A stretch of 64,000 nt of DNA from the NCBI RefSeq assembly GCF_051020975.1, contig NC_135045.1:8744501-8808500 (forward strand), read 5' to 3'. Positions 1-11,803 of this stretch are shown one piece after another. Numbering within the stretch: position 1 is the first letter of the stretch; every line of letters begins with the position of its first letter. The notes under the pieces were generated by a model, which worked only from the letters and a program-made list of their open reading frames with translations, made no database searches and was not told the origin of the DNA. The position numbers and the translations under genes are program-made. The stretch is from Osmia lignaria lignaria. Lineage: Eukaryota; Arthropoda; Insecta; Hymenoptera; Megachilidae.

Positions 1-2177
1 TTAGCGGTAGAAAGTGTTTGAAATTGATGAAAAATTCTTTTTGATATATTAATCGTTCTGGACGCATACTCTCGAAGATATCAATTTTAAAATACGTAGG
101 TTGTTCAATAAGAAAATAATTCGTGCTCAAGTAAGTCTGACGCGTACCAACCTACTAAAAAGTTCGTACTTTCATTAGAGTAATACCTTGTTAAAACTTT
201 GCCAATCAGTTTAATTAGAATTTTCTAACTGTTTGGCGGGAGCTCGAGACAGCTCGATAAATCGCGAGTACCGAATTCGATCGCCTACCGGTGTATCTAT
301 TCAATTCGAAAAGTAATCAACGTTCAATCCACGATTCAACGTTGCACGATTGATCTTTGGAGAACTATTAGGCCATCCTATAATTAACGCAATCAATCGT
401 CTTGGTAAAAATTGCCTAATATTTCTCGAATAGAAACGATAAAGAGAATCGTGTGGACGTTCGCTTTCGCGATGTTCTAAGTTTTCAGACGGTGTATTAA
501 CCCTTTAACACAGTGCGTATCGTTTTCCTTCCTGAAAACCGGTTCTCGAACTCACCTCTGTTATTTCGTGACTTGGGGAATATTTTTGTCCGCGAGGATA
601 TTCTTTCGCTTTCGTTTCAGATCCCTCGGACGATAGAGCTTCACTGTATCCCTACAACCTTTTGCGCCTCTGACTAGCGATTACCTTTGAAGAAACATCC
701 TTGATCGCGAATGATTTCTTCAAAATTTTGTTTCAGACGAAAGCTCAGACACTGGGTGGACGTTGACGTTCACAATTAACGCGCTAATAATTCCGTCAAT
801 TTGTTGGAATCTCACAGATCCATGAAAAGAGACACCTATTCGCCTTTGAGCACTAACGATTCCACGTTTTCGAGCGAGCGAAGGAAGAAGGCAACCCGTT
901 TGTCGTCGCAAGCGTATTAAGCGTGCGTTTACGCGCGGACCGCGTTGACAGGTTGCTTTGAGGTTAATAATAGACAGTGGCTAAGCATGTTCTTAATATT
1001 TCAGTAATCGCGACTCGACTTCGCACACCTTGCTTCGCTTGATCTTTGATGCTTGAAAATATCTAGACATCGTGTGCCTTTTTCGCCGATTCTGACAACC
1101 GTTTTGCTCCCTGCCCAATCACGAGATACTAAGCGTGCACGCGGTGTTTGCTTTAATCTTGGACTTTGTAGTAGTTTTGAATGAGGATAATCGGTGTTAG
1201 AGAAGCTTTCTGGAAAATTTATCTATGAAACAGGGCTTGCAACTCTGTTTCAAAGGTGAACAGACGAGTCGGAGGAGAAATATATTTGCTAAATTGGATT
1301 GATATACTGGGATACGAGGCTGGTTGTTTGTTTCAGTAGATTATTCCTTTGGTAAGGAAGGTTAGTGAACTCTTCTCTCTGGATTGTGATAAAATTTTGC
1401 ACGTTCATGGAACGGTTGAAAATAAGAGCAGGTGTTTTTACGAGTGGATACTCTCAGGTAAAGGGATGAAATCGCTTGAATTATTTTCTGATTATTACTT
1501 AAATCTGACGGAGCATTCGTTCCAGTTCGCTTTGTAGAAAACACTCTTTCTCAATAATTTCCCAATTTTCTACTTTCAACCGTTGAAAACAAGCTCGTTC
1601 GTTTCCCTGGCCGCGTTCCTTCGTTCCCCCCGCGCAGGAACACTCGACTTGAAATTCATGTTGTTCAGAGATTTAATTTGAGATTAAACTTAATATTTAA
1701 ATTTATTCCGTCGAGAGCATTTGCCCGCCCTCCAAGGAGATTAAAGGAGAGGACCTCTTTCCGGCCAACAGTCGATACATTCTCCACCGAACAAAATGTT
1801 GCTCCCACCGATCGATACGTGCCACCTTCGCGATCGCGTGTTAGCAAAACGATGCCATCGATGTTCATCAAATATTCAATAGCTCCTAGAGTTCACGAAA
1901 ATTCACGCAGTCGAATCTCCCTCTATCGATGCGCCATCAAACGATTTGCTTCGACGAGAAAATCAAACTCCAACCCTTTATAACCCGCAAACAATGTACA
2001 GCGGGCGATCGAATTATAATAATTAGTTGAAACAAAGGATAGAAAAAAAAAATTCTGCGAATAAATGGTAGAAAAGATAAATTGCGATGTTTTATTTCAA
2101 CGCGTAGAAGAGAACGACGTTAGTCTGGCATTGATTATTCCTCGAATCAATTCCGAGTAAGGCGTCTTGTCGCTCGC

Positions 2178-2210
2178 TACAACGACAACGACGACGACGA
2201 CGATGACGAG
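2178..2210. repeat. Imperfect GAC trinucleotide repeat
   Basis: Units of GAC with occasional ACA or GAT substitutions, about 33 bases. No gene context on either strand. Confidence 0.6.
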
Positions 2211-5200
2211 GAGCGTGTGCAGCCCGGTGCTCTTGCATGCTCGTGAAAAACCTAATCGTTAAAGTAAAGCCCACATTGCGTTTTCGAGGGGACGTTTACC
2301 TACGATCGAAGTACACACACGCGCCCTCAGGGTTGACCCTTTCGAACCGTTGAATAATAAATGCCACTGCGATCGTCATGCCTTGAAACGTGTTTGTCCC
2401 GGCGATGCTTGATTTTCTTTGACGTGGCTACTCGGTTACGTCGATACACTGTGGTATAGTTACGTATGCATGGCTAATGTAAAACAATCTACGACGACCA
2501 TTTTTTTCATTTTATGATAAATATAAACGGACGTATACGACGAAAAAGAGGAAACGTTCTACGTGGCAATCGTCTATCGCTCGATTCGTTCACACGAGAC
2601 AAATTACTAGGTGCTCGATGAAAAAAAGAAAAAACGAAGCAACATCGATGAGGAGGCAATTAGCCGCATCCTCGGCTTGTTACCTATCTTTTCACGAACA
2701 ACTTCGCGATTTCCCGCCGCCCTAATATCGACCTGTTCCGAACACGTTCACGCGCGTCGCTCGAAGCGAAAAGCTCCAGGTTCGTGCAACATTTTCTGAA
2801 ATGTTCTCGATCGTGCCGGGAGATATATGTTGTATACCTGCTGCCTCCATCGTACTCGTCGTTATTGCTCAACGTTCGGCACGAAACTGCTTATGCAATT
2901 ACGAGCAATACTGGCGCGACTGTCACGAGATACGAGCGTCAATTAGTCCGTCTCGTGGAACGTTTCAATTAGTGAGAAACCCGTCGCAAATCGGCGCAGA
3001 CTGAGAGAAGATTTTGTTTAAACTCTTCCAAAATTCTCGGACTGGCTTGTTTCGTAACCCTGAAAACCTTGTTGCGAGATCATTCGCGAAAAGTGACGCT
3101 GATTTTACTCGGATTTTATTTGTCGAGTTAACTTGAATTTGAGTTCTCCAGATTTATGTGTCATCGTAACATAATAAAGTCAATCGCTCAACTATAATAT
3201 ACGCATAGCGTATTTGTGTTTTCGCACACTGTAATATTGGACACGTATACCCGACAGTACCTTATAGGTAATAATCGTGGTTTTACATATGAACGATAAT
3301 ATGGTTTGCGTACCACCATCGAAACACGAGAGGGCAAAGCTTGATATCGTCAAAGGTGGTCCAATAACGTCGTGTTTGTTATTCGATCATTATTAATCAG
3401 ATATCCGGAATTTCGACTAAATTGAGCCTGCTAAAATGTCCGCTCGACCGCGCGTTAGTTAATATCGAAACGCGCCATTCCATCGGTAATAAAATCAACG
3501 ACTCTCAGACCTTTCGCGTGGATCCGTAAAGTACTGATCGAACGTAATCTTCTTGTAACAGGCTGTAATCACGGCAAACGCCGTGGCCGACTCGAATCAC
3601 TATAAAATTGGCGAGAAAAATGATGACCTTACAGCAGGTTGTTAACAAACAAAATGATCGAGGACTCCTCGAGCTCGAATGCAATAACCTGCCTCTAATG
3701 TTGCTTGTAACGAACTGGACGTTTTTCATTTTAATAAGATAATGTTATGTAGAGTAATGTTGTGTTAGATCATTGACTGTCATTACGAGCTGCACTCGAG
3801 ACGAGCCGATGCTGTTATTTGCTAAACGATGAGATATTACCTCCATTACGACCCTCTTTTCCAAGGATTATTAGTTGGAAGAACGTGTAATTAATTACAA
3901 CGCATTTATGTTATTTTATACGAGCTGTAAATTTTTTTATTTCTACCTTGAACCTGTTGTAATTAGAAAAATGAATTGAGAAGCTAATGACAGTTATAAA
4001 TTGCATTAGAGTATACGAAGTATTTTATATTTAAGCGAAGTTTCTAAATGATCAACATTAATCAGAAGAAAATGTAATGTAGAAAATTGAAGAAATGGGT
4101 TAATTTTCTAACTTGTAACAATAAAAACTGCAAATTTTCCCTTCAACGAAAACCTATTCCTTGTGGGTGCGAGCAGAAACGTTTACGACAAACTTGACCA
4201 GCGACCGACCGAAAATTACAATAATTAGAAGTCACAGTTCTCGGTATGAGCCACGTTTGTCCAACGGGGTTCGCGTCGTTGACCAAGGACAGGAAATTTC
4301 TATGCGGTGAAGAGTAAAAGGCGAGAAAGAGGGTAAGCTGTGGCAGAACCGGTAGCAAGGGTGAAAATTTCGCCCCGATGGTGGGCCGAATTAAGCGTCT
4401 AATTGTATAGGCGACACGTGCGAGCACGGATGAGCACGAGGGTGAAGGAAGAAGGAGGGGTTGTCAGAGAGGGTGGAGAAGATAGAGCGAGCAGAGAAGT
4501 ATGGAAGGTCGTGAAGACGGGGAGAGGTGGTTTGTAAGGGGCTGGCGGAGGGGAGGAAATATAGGTAGGTCGGAGGTGAGAAGGTGGCAGAGGTGGAGGT
4601 AGCAATTAACTTCTCCTCGCGAGATTAGAGCGAGATATTACGAGATATCGAGCGACTTAACGGCAACACGCGAGAGACTTCAAAGGCAGTAATAAACTGC
4701 CTCTAATGAACCCCTTATCGCTGCTGCCACCACCCTCCACCTTCTTCAGCGACCTACCTCCTCCACTACCACCACCATCACCACCACCTAGCCAAGCCCG
4801 CGTGTTGTAACTTCCAGTCCGATGCGGGCTGAACCCTGAAATTCTCCACTCGCCTGCATGTCTATAACCTCTACACTAGGGTGAAAGAAGAAATCAAAAC
4901 TAATACATATAAAAGCACTAAAAAGCAGGGAGTTATCGAACAGCTGACACATTTAGAAATTCATATAAGACAAAAAGAGGGTAATAAAACACAACGACAT
5001 TACGAATTTCGTTCGGAGACGCGTATCATGATCGATCTGAAACGCGTTAGCGAAGCGAACGATGCACGCAAACCGGTCCCGGTCCGCGAAAGGGTTACGA
5101 AAGCTGCCAGGACGCATTCGCGACGACGTCTTGCAGCCGGCCAGAATCGCGGCACGACCAGACGAAGCGCCCTGTCGCCGAGCTCCGTCAAGCCCAATCA

Positions 5201-5265
5201 TGTTGATTCAACAAAGTACCCACCTACCCAAATTGCTGGAATTTGGTATTCGGCCAGAAAGAGGG

Positions 5266-5402
5266 GGCGAGAGGAACGGCAGAGAGTAAGAGAGAGAGAG
5301 AGGGGAGGGGGGAGAAGACGAAAGAGAGAACGAGAAAGAATGAACAAGAGAAAGGGAGAAAAGCAAACGGACGAAACGAGATGGAGAAAGAGATAGAGAG
5401 AT
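5266..5402. repeat. Purine-rich (GA/GGGA) tract
   Basis: The plus strand is almost all A and G over roughly 137 bases, with GAGAGAGAGAG and GGGAGGGGGGAG runs. It creates Arg/Glu-rich and Ser/Leu-rich open frames on the two strands, which I treat as spurious. It lies on the left side of the 5633-5947 MITE. Confidence 0.7.
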
Positions 5403-5632
5403 GCTCTGAAACGGTCTGATTGCACATCTAGGCCAAACCAGCACCACGACGACGTCGCTCCAGCGGAAAGCCGAGCGATGATTGGCCGCTCTCTTCGCTC
5501 CGCAACCCTTGTCCCCTCGCCCTCCGTACACCTTCAATCCCTTCAGCCCTCGTCCGTGCGCCCGAAACCCGATGGCGTTGGAGGCTGGGGGTGATTGGAC
5601 GCATCTCGGTGATTGTGGCACCCGCCACTCTA

Positions 5633-5947
5633 CAGGGTGTCCCATGCAACTGGTACAACTTGTATCTTTAACCCTTTTTGTACCACTGATACTTACAGGA
5701 GATGTAGAAATTTATTTGTCCTACGCTCTAAGTACCTATAAACATCCAGCTAGTCTTCTTAATTATAAGAAATTTTTTAACTTTCCACAGTACATCCAAA
5801 AGTAGAAAGATGCAAGTGCACTTTTCTGATGCACCGATGCACTAAAATGCATGATCTTTGTTTCAACATGTGCATCATCAGATCCTATTTGATTTTATCT
5901 AATCGTTTCAAAGACACAGCTTATCCCAGTTGCGTGGGACCACCCTG
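5633..5947. mobile_element. Mariner-like MITE, 315 bp
   Basis: The element begins CAGGGTGTCCCATGCAACTG and its other end, read on the opposite strand, is CAGGGTGGTCCCACGCAACT. The two terminal repeats match over about 22 bases with one inserted base and one mismatch. A TA dinucleotide flanks each end (5631-5632 and 5948-5949), the target duplication of the Tc1/mariner superfamily. The inside has no transposase and contains a nested inverted pair, TGGTACAA and TTGTACCA, near the left end. It is a non-autonomous element that needed a transposase supplied elsewhere. Confidence 0.8.
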
Positions 5948-6162
5948 TATAGCCCACCCCCTCCCTTACCCTCTCTTTCCTCCCGAAACTACCACCCAAC
6001 CACCACCCCCGTGTCCCAGCTCGAACCGTTCCCATACCTATACCAAAACTCCCCCATCTTCCTCTCCCACACCCCTCGTGCACGGCTGTAAATCGAGTTT
6101 ACCCTCTTGCCGTGGCTCAGCCCTTCAATCAAACTGATTGAAACATTCCTTGAATCCAAAAG

Positions 6163-6455
6163 AAACGAACCACTACCTCCTACCCTCGTCTATCTCTCTT
6201 GTTGTCTCTTTTCTTCTCTCCTTCATCGTCTGTCTGTCTCGATCTCTTTCTATCCTTCCGTTCTATCTTCTGTCTCTCGATCAACCTTCTCTTTTGCCGT
6301 TACTCCACCATTCACTCGTTCGATCGTTCCCTCTTACTCTATTTGGATATACGTCTCTCTTTCCATCTCCTTCTCTGTTTCTCTTCTATCGCGACGTGCA
6401 ATTCAACCGTCTCTGTTCCCGCGACGCATCCCTCTTTCTCCATTTTCCTCCCCTT
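6163..6455. repeat. Pyrimidine-rich tract
   Basis: The plus strand is dominated by C and T, with repeated CTCTTTC, TCTGTCTC and CCTTC motifs. It is the opposite strand bias to the purine tract at 5266-5402, with the MITE between them. The long plus-strand frames here (from 6107, 6138 and 6199) are Ser/Leu/Phe-rich products of this composition and are not annotated as genes. Confidence 0.6.
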
Positions 6456-6971
6456 GTAACAACCCCTACCGCAAGCCTGATGTCGATGCTTCTGTCGCGT
6501 CACTCCGAGAACGGAGTGCTACTTCTCTCAATTCGGATAGCGGCTTGTTTTTCGATTGAAATTTTCGGGGAAGGAAATTTCACGACGACTCGGAGGACGC
6601 CTTCGTGGTACCTCGATGGTCACGTTGTTCGCGGCTGATTTTCATAAATAATAAATTATCTTATGTAAATAAGTAATCCAAGAAGATACCGTACACCGTG
6701 TGTCGTTAAAATTCTTCGATGTAGAACATAGACAGCATACAATTAAATCGAATGTTTTTCTTCTACGGTCAGATAGATTTCCACGAGTATGTCCGACTTC
6801 CGAAAATACGAAGGAGCCACGTCACCGGACATCTCGACGGACGATTCCGTCTGCAATTCCGGCATGCGGGACGGAGACGCCTCGTAATCAAATATTGATA
6901 CTACGCTAGACTAAATCGTTCGACTGTGCTAACAGATTAGGACGTACGTGTGCTGCGGACGAGTTGTCGAC

Positions 6972-6993
6972 GAGAGAGAGAGAGAGAGAGAGA
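6972..6993. repeat. (GA)n microsatellite
   Basis: Uninterrupted GA dinucleotides, about 11 units, inside the partial intron after exon 2. Confidence 0.85.
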
Positions 6994-7254
6994 CACGACG
7001 ACGAGAATACAAATGTTCAAGAAAATCTTATAACGGTGACAAACTCGGTAAATCGAAATTTTTCACCGTACCGTAGCTAGATTCGATGAGAGACAAGAAA
7101 ATAAGACAATTCTCTTCTTTAGCTCTTTTTTAACATACGAATTTTTATATTACTCTCCTCGAATTTAATTTTCATTTTCAAAATGAAAACTGACGAAAAG
7201 AGAAATTGTTCTTATTTCGAACGTTACTCGAACCCTTCGTATCGAACGGGGCCG

Positions 7255-7400
7255 GCCTTCGTCGAAGATCGTAATAAAGGAATTAATTAAACGAGGTATA
7301 AAATTTCATAATGACGGACCCGGCCGGTTTTACTTCCAACTGAAGCTGAATATTTTTCCTTCATTGTCGGACGTTTAATTAATTCATTCCATTTCCAGAA
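7255..7400. promoter_or_regulatory. Candidate intronic enhancer (paired TTAATTAA sites)
   Basis: Two TTAATTAA palindromes, at about 7283 and 7375, frame a GC-richer stretch with GGCCGGC, ATAATGAC and CCGGCCGG. TAATTA is the core site of many homeodomain and LIM-homeodomain proteins. The location inside an intron of a LIM cofactor gene makes regulation plausible; conservation was not tested. Confidence 0.2.
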
Positions 7401-8782
7401 AGCCGACCAATTCGATCCAGTTACAACCATGTATCAATTTTTTTTCACATTTCTTACACGACATCGTGTTTCATTTTCCTTGATATCGTTCGATAAAAGG
7501 CAAACTCATTGGGACATGAATTAATACACGTATCTTCTTGATTCAATTAATAGAAAAATTAAACGACTTTGCTCGAGGATCATTAACGAGAATAAACGTA
7601 AAAAATTTGAAAAATCATCTTGTTCATGCACCGGGACATAGCTCGTATATTTTCCAGGTTTAATCAGAGATGAAAAGAGACGTCGTCTGCGAGGCACGAG
7701 TTAACAGGTCGATAGAGAAAAAAATATGGACAGTCTCATTAGATTCCTTACGCGTGAGAGCCAACCTACAGATTGTGCCGATCTATTTTAAGGGACGCTA
7801 ACTAAGTTCTACGTCTGTTTCTCATTAAATTGCGCTTTGACCTCGAATCCTCTAAATTTGGAACGGTCGCCGTCGATTAGGTGTATCTTCATCGAGCCAC
7901 CGCCACGCGATCCCAAAAATTTGTCATGCAAGGAATACGCAATTAATACGTATGGATTTGATTTGACGTCTTCGATTTCTCATACGAGAGATATTTGACA
8001 AGAAAAGAAAGTGGTTTACGATGGACGAATTTCCAACTGAGTGCTGGTAACGACCGTGTTAAACGCGAACGCGATGGACCAAGAAGCGGTAAAGTACAAC
8101 AAGACCGAAGGAGACAGTAATAAATAATATCTGAGGGAAGAACTAGACGAAGGACAGTGTATAATGAGTGGTCGGGTGTCACCGTGCAGTGACAGCTTCC
8201 TAGATTGCAGCTATTTCACTCGAGCGGAATGTTGATTGCACTTGGATACTTGGCGCTAACGTGTCTGCCTGTCTCTCGATGGTCATCGATGCGTCGAGAC
8301 TGACACAGCTAATTTAACCTCATTAAACGTTTACCGTCCAATAGAAGCAGGAAAAGAAATCACCGAACTCGTTACTCGTTTTCAAAATAAAATCAACACA
8401 CTTCCGTTACCCGACGAATATATCGAAACTTTAACGTTTCTTTGCTCGTTGACTACATTTATTAATCGATACGAGGGCAAATCAGAGAATTAATTGGAAG
8501 AGTAATCAGCTGCGTCTGCGAGGCTAACGAAGCTCGAAAAGCTGAGTTCCTGCGGTTTAATCCACTTTCGCGATTAATCAACGATCACGCGTCCCGACGT
8601 TTCAGGTCAACTATAAATTGCTTCGATTACCTTCGATACCTTTGCTCTCAGCTTTTTCGCATCGGACGATCCTGATAAATAGTAAGGTTCTTTCCTCGGA
8701 TTATGAGCGGCGTGTCATAATTATTCGAAAATTTATGTAACCCGTTGCTAAGCAAATCAGAGTAAATTCAAAAGGGACTTAC

Positions 8783-8991
8783 CTTCTGTAGTCGGTTTTG
8801 CAAAGGATCATTCCGCTCCTCGTGTAGCAGGAATGACCGATTTCCGCCAACGCTGCGCTGCAATAGGAGCACTTTAGGCATCCGTTGTGCCAATACCGAT
8901 CCATCGCGAACAACAGCCATCTCTCGACTATTTGGCCTCCGCAGCCGGCACACTGTTGGATCCCCGTCGGTCCGCTCGGGCCACCTTCTTG
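8783..8991 (-). CDS. LMO4: LMO4-type LIM-domain-only protein, exon 2 (complete LIM1 domain)
   Basis: This exon encodes 69 residues plus two bases of the next codon. Residues 14-67 form a full LIM zinc-binding domain: C14, C17, H35 and C38 bind the first zinc; C41, C44, C64 and D67 bind the second. The stretches CAGCGG, AMDRYWH, CLKCSYC and SCYTRSGMILC match LMO4 rather than LMO1/2 (Beadex type). LMO4 proteins are small nuclear adaptors with no DNA-binding domain; they bind LDB/Chip and compete with LIM-homeodomain factors. The acceptor (tract ending CTGTTACAG) lies just above 8991 and the donor GTAAGT just below 8783. The exon opens in phase 0 with Gln-Glu-Gly-Gly and ends inside an Arg codon (AG then the intron), where LMO4 would continue with Leu-Phe-Gly and LIM2. 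No LIM2 coding sequence was found to the left, so the gene is incomplete in this window. Family assignment is confident; orthology to Drosophila CG5708 is from memory and less sure. Confidence 0.93.
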
Positions 8992-11434
8992 CTGTAACAG
9001 GTAAACAAACATTCGTTTCATGCCTGAAATCTCAAACGGTGTCTGTCTATGATTTCCTTTCGTAATAAACAAAGCAAAACCGTACCAAAGCGAGCACAAT
9101 TACACGGTTAATGCGCGTACAACCGTACCATCATCAATTCCATGAAATGGTGCGTTCGCGTGCTTCTAATCGCGATTCGTCGCGGTCAAACGGAAGATAC
9201 ACTGCGGAAAACAGAACAAGAATCGACATTGCCGTTCGATTACGCAACGGAAAGATTTCCGTATAATAACACACCGCAATGGAAGGATTCGCGGTACTCT
9301 TATTAACGGAAACCAAAAGAACGAAAGACATAATCATTCCTGTAATTAATACGAAATCGAAAGTCATTAACTGACGATAAATCATCGTGGAGCATCGAGC
9401 AAGCAATCTCGGCGAACACTTAATCGCGATTATGTAAACGACGGTAAGCGTGAATAATCGCGGTCGACGTCGTTGATTATTAAAATATACGACTGTCCGG
9501 TAAATAAATGCTGTGGAGTAAAATTTGTCGTTCGTGGCGCAAAAACGCGTTCAATCGTGGCCATAAATTTTGCTACAAGATTCATCGTCTTTTTTACAAT
9601 TTAACACTTTAGATTCTTACTGATTTCAAAAATATAAATTAAATCTTTCGATTTGAAACGAAAAGGGGTATGGTAAGACACGTGTGAGATAATTATTAAT
9701 AATACGTGTATATTTCAGTTTAAGAGCCGAAGTAAAAGAATGTTAAACTAATAACAAAACAATTTTCCAGACCGTGCAACCGTGACTTTTGCACTTGCCG
9801 GACAACATCGATCATCGTATGAATAAATTAGAAGTTAGCTTTGATCAACATCTACGCTTGGAACATTTCATTCAATTTATTGGAGCTCAGCAAACCGTGT
9901 CCAAACGATATTAATATTCACATTGTAGAAACTAGAAAGTGTAAAGATTTAACTCTCAAAATATATAATTATAATTAACACTTTGACTCTTCGAATTTTC
10001 ACTTCCTTTTACTGGCTATTTCAACGCGTTAAGAATCACAGGCTGAACAAGTTCTTCTTTAACAAATCTTATATTCTATAGCAAGTTTCGCCACTAAAAG
10101 AACTTCAGTTTCGAAAGGACTCCTTTGCATTTGAAAACAGTTGCCGAAACGTGCGTTAAACTCGATCGTTCCGAGTCTCTAGGCCGCATTCCACCACTTC
10201 CTGTAACCTGTTCTGCTAACAGAGCTGTTTCGGAGCAGGTCGATCTTTGAGCCTCGAGATCAGCGCACGCGTTCGTAAAAAGCCCTGAAAGTAACGAGTT
10301 TCGAGCTCAGAAACCATTGTTGATTCGCTGTAACAATTTCTATGATAATACAGCGAAGCAAGATGAAGAGAAGATTGAGTAAAAAAGAAATCGAAGGCGC
10401 GACTTGACGAAACTTATAAATTTATATGACCGAGACATTTATTATTACGCGTTTAAAAATCATAATGTAAAACAGCCAGGTTCGTCTTTCTTCTCTACGA
10501 ATCGTCGATCGACTCCGATCTCCTAAAATGTCGTGAGACGTCAATCTGTGATTCTCATAAAAAAGAAGGTGCCGAGAAAAAGAGAGAGTTCAAGGTGGCC
10601 CGTTCGAGTAAACGCGGGAAAAAAGAGTGTCTATAGAGAGCAACGCGTGCAGTGACGGTAATTTATCGGGGAATTAGCGTCAGCCGGGAAAAATCGATTC
10701 CCTCTCAGGCGGGGAAAATCGTTTCCCTTCCACGTGTCTGCTTTTTACAAGACTTAACGACACTTCTTTCGCAATTACCGCGCAATTACAATCGTTGACT
10801 TAGTATAATCAAACGAAACTCGTGTAATTGCTCGTAGGAGGCAGTTGCTGTTACCTTGTCAACGTAGAATCGTTCGCGATTAAACGATGAAGGAGAAAAA
10901 CGAATCGCCGATGAGAAATACCGGAATGAAAAACAGTGAACGTAATCAGCGTAGTTTTCAAACAAACAGGTGTACGTGTTCCAACGAACGTTTGTGTTCG
11001 TTACGCAATCGCTCGCTCATTGGAAAAATTTAATTAATCCTCTGTACGGTATACTTAATAGGAATCTTCTTCGAAAAGAAAAAAAAAGGAAAACAAAAAA
11101 CGACAGGCTTATTGTCTCCCTTCGACAATTGATCGATGAATATTTATATTCGAGATACGAAACGAAATGCAGATAACGTGAAGTCCGATCAAGGCTGATA
11201 CCATTAACGCGTCGATTATACGATACAGAAATGTAATACGATAAAAATTCGTTAGGGTACAAATGCACCCGGAGTCCGTTACGCGTGTTTCAGCCGCTAA
11301 CAGCCATGTCTTTGAAGGGCTAAGAACGACCACGAGGTAAGAGCCGCACCGATGTTCGCGTTACAACTAATTGAACAATTTCACAGACAACACATTTACA
11401 GGACGGAAGAGCAAGTATAAAATGGGATTCTTAC
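8992..11434 (-). other. LMO4: Intron between the short first exon and exon 2
   Basis: This AT-richer stretch lies between the donor at 11434 and the acceptor at 8992. I see no coding sequence, transposon end or tandem array in it. It is shared by both proposed isoforms, being the 3' part of the longer intron used by the 13065-13433 exon. Confidence 0.55.
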
Positions 11435-11512
11435 AATTTTGTCGCCGGGAAAACACTTCATCTGGTTCATCCTTGACGCGATGGCGCTGTAGTGATGCGC
11501 GTGCACCTCCAT
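11435..11512 (-). CDS. LMO4: LMO4-type protein, alternative short first coding exon (26 residues)
   Basis: A minus-strand ATG at 11512 opens 26 codons starting MEVHAHHYSAIAS and ending KCFPGDKI, directly followed by a GTAAGA donor at 11434. An in-frame TGA lies about 85 bases upstream with no ATG in between, so 11512 is the natural start. The exon ends in phase 0, the same phase as the long exon, and so can be joined to exon 2 in frame across a 2.44-kb intron. It sits inside the intron between the long exon and exon 2 and has no convincing acceptor upstream, as expected for a first exon driven by its own promoter. Another frame over the same bases is open for longer (11367-11594) but matches nothing and runs through the donor. 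The exon was found by reading the frame against the splice phase; confirmation needs transcript data or conservation. Confidence 0.6.
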
Positions 11513-11646
11513 GATCGAGCACAGGCAACAGCCTCCTTGAACGGATGTGTCCGAAAAAGCGGTGGTCGACGAGAACCTTCCCTCTACGACTCAATCCTTC
11601 TCTCGCGTATTCACACGGCCAATGATATCATTCGTCCTCGAATGGA

Positions 11647-11680
11647 AATCTTCCAACGAACGAAGCGTTGCTCCGACTGA
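11647..11680 (-). promoter_or_regulatory. Possible core promoter (Inr plus DPE-like) of the short isoform
   Basis: On the minus strand, TCAGTC at 11680-11675 matches the arthropod initiator TCAKTY, with the start-site A at 11678. At +28 to +32 the sequence AGATT matches four of five positions of the downstream promoter element RGWYV at its required spacing. No TATA box is seen 25-35 bases upstream. Transcription from here would give a 166-base leader ahead of the ATG at 11512. Such short motifs occur by chance; the support is their spacing and their place just upstream of the short exon. Confidence 0.3.
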
Positions 11681-11803
11681 ACCGGCCCACCTTGCACCAA
11701 CCGGGACGACGCTGATCCGATCACCACTCGATCCGATCATTCAAACATACTTTAATTACAACGAATCCACGAGGAGCAACGCTTGGAAACGTGACCGACT
11801 CGC

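Larger units (their letters stand above)
1..8782 (-). other. LMO4: Intron after LMO4 exon 2 (partial, continues beyond the left edge)
   Basis: The exon 2 donor at 8782 opens an intron with no recognisable minus-strand coding sequence before the window ends; I looked for the Cys/His pattern of LIM2 and did not find it. The stretch holds a TA-flanked MITE (5633-5947), a purine-rich tract, a pyrimidine-rich tract, a short GAC-rich repeat (about 2178-2210), a (GA)n run (6972-6993) and a motif-rich segment at 7255-7400. The longer open frames at 4881-5396 and 6138-6638 are by-products of base composition. Confidence 0.7.

Noticed and set aside
4881..5396. 171-codon plus-strand frame rich in Arg/Glu/Lys
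   Set aside because: It starts at a non-ATG codon and most of its second half is translation of the GA/GGGA tract; no domain is visible.
5208..5645. 145-codon minus-strand frame starting at an ATG
   Set aside because: It begins in the end of the MITE and finishes in the opposite strand of the purine tract.
6107..6638. Overlapping plus-strand frames of 150 and 166 codons, Ser/Leu/Phe-rich with membrane-like runs
   Set aside because: They are products of the pyrimidine-rich tract; several frames stay open together, which is a composition effect.
11367..11594. 75-codon minus-strand frame over the short first exon
   Set aside because: It runs through the GTAAGA donor, is out of phase with exon 2, and lacks family features; the 26-codon register fits better.
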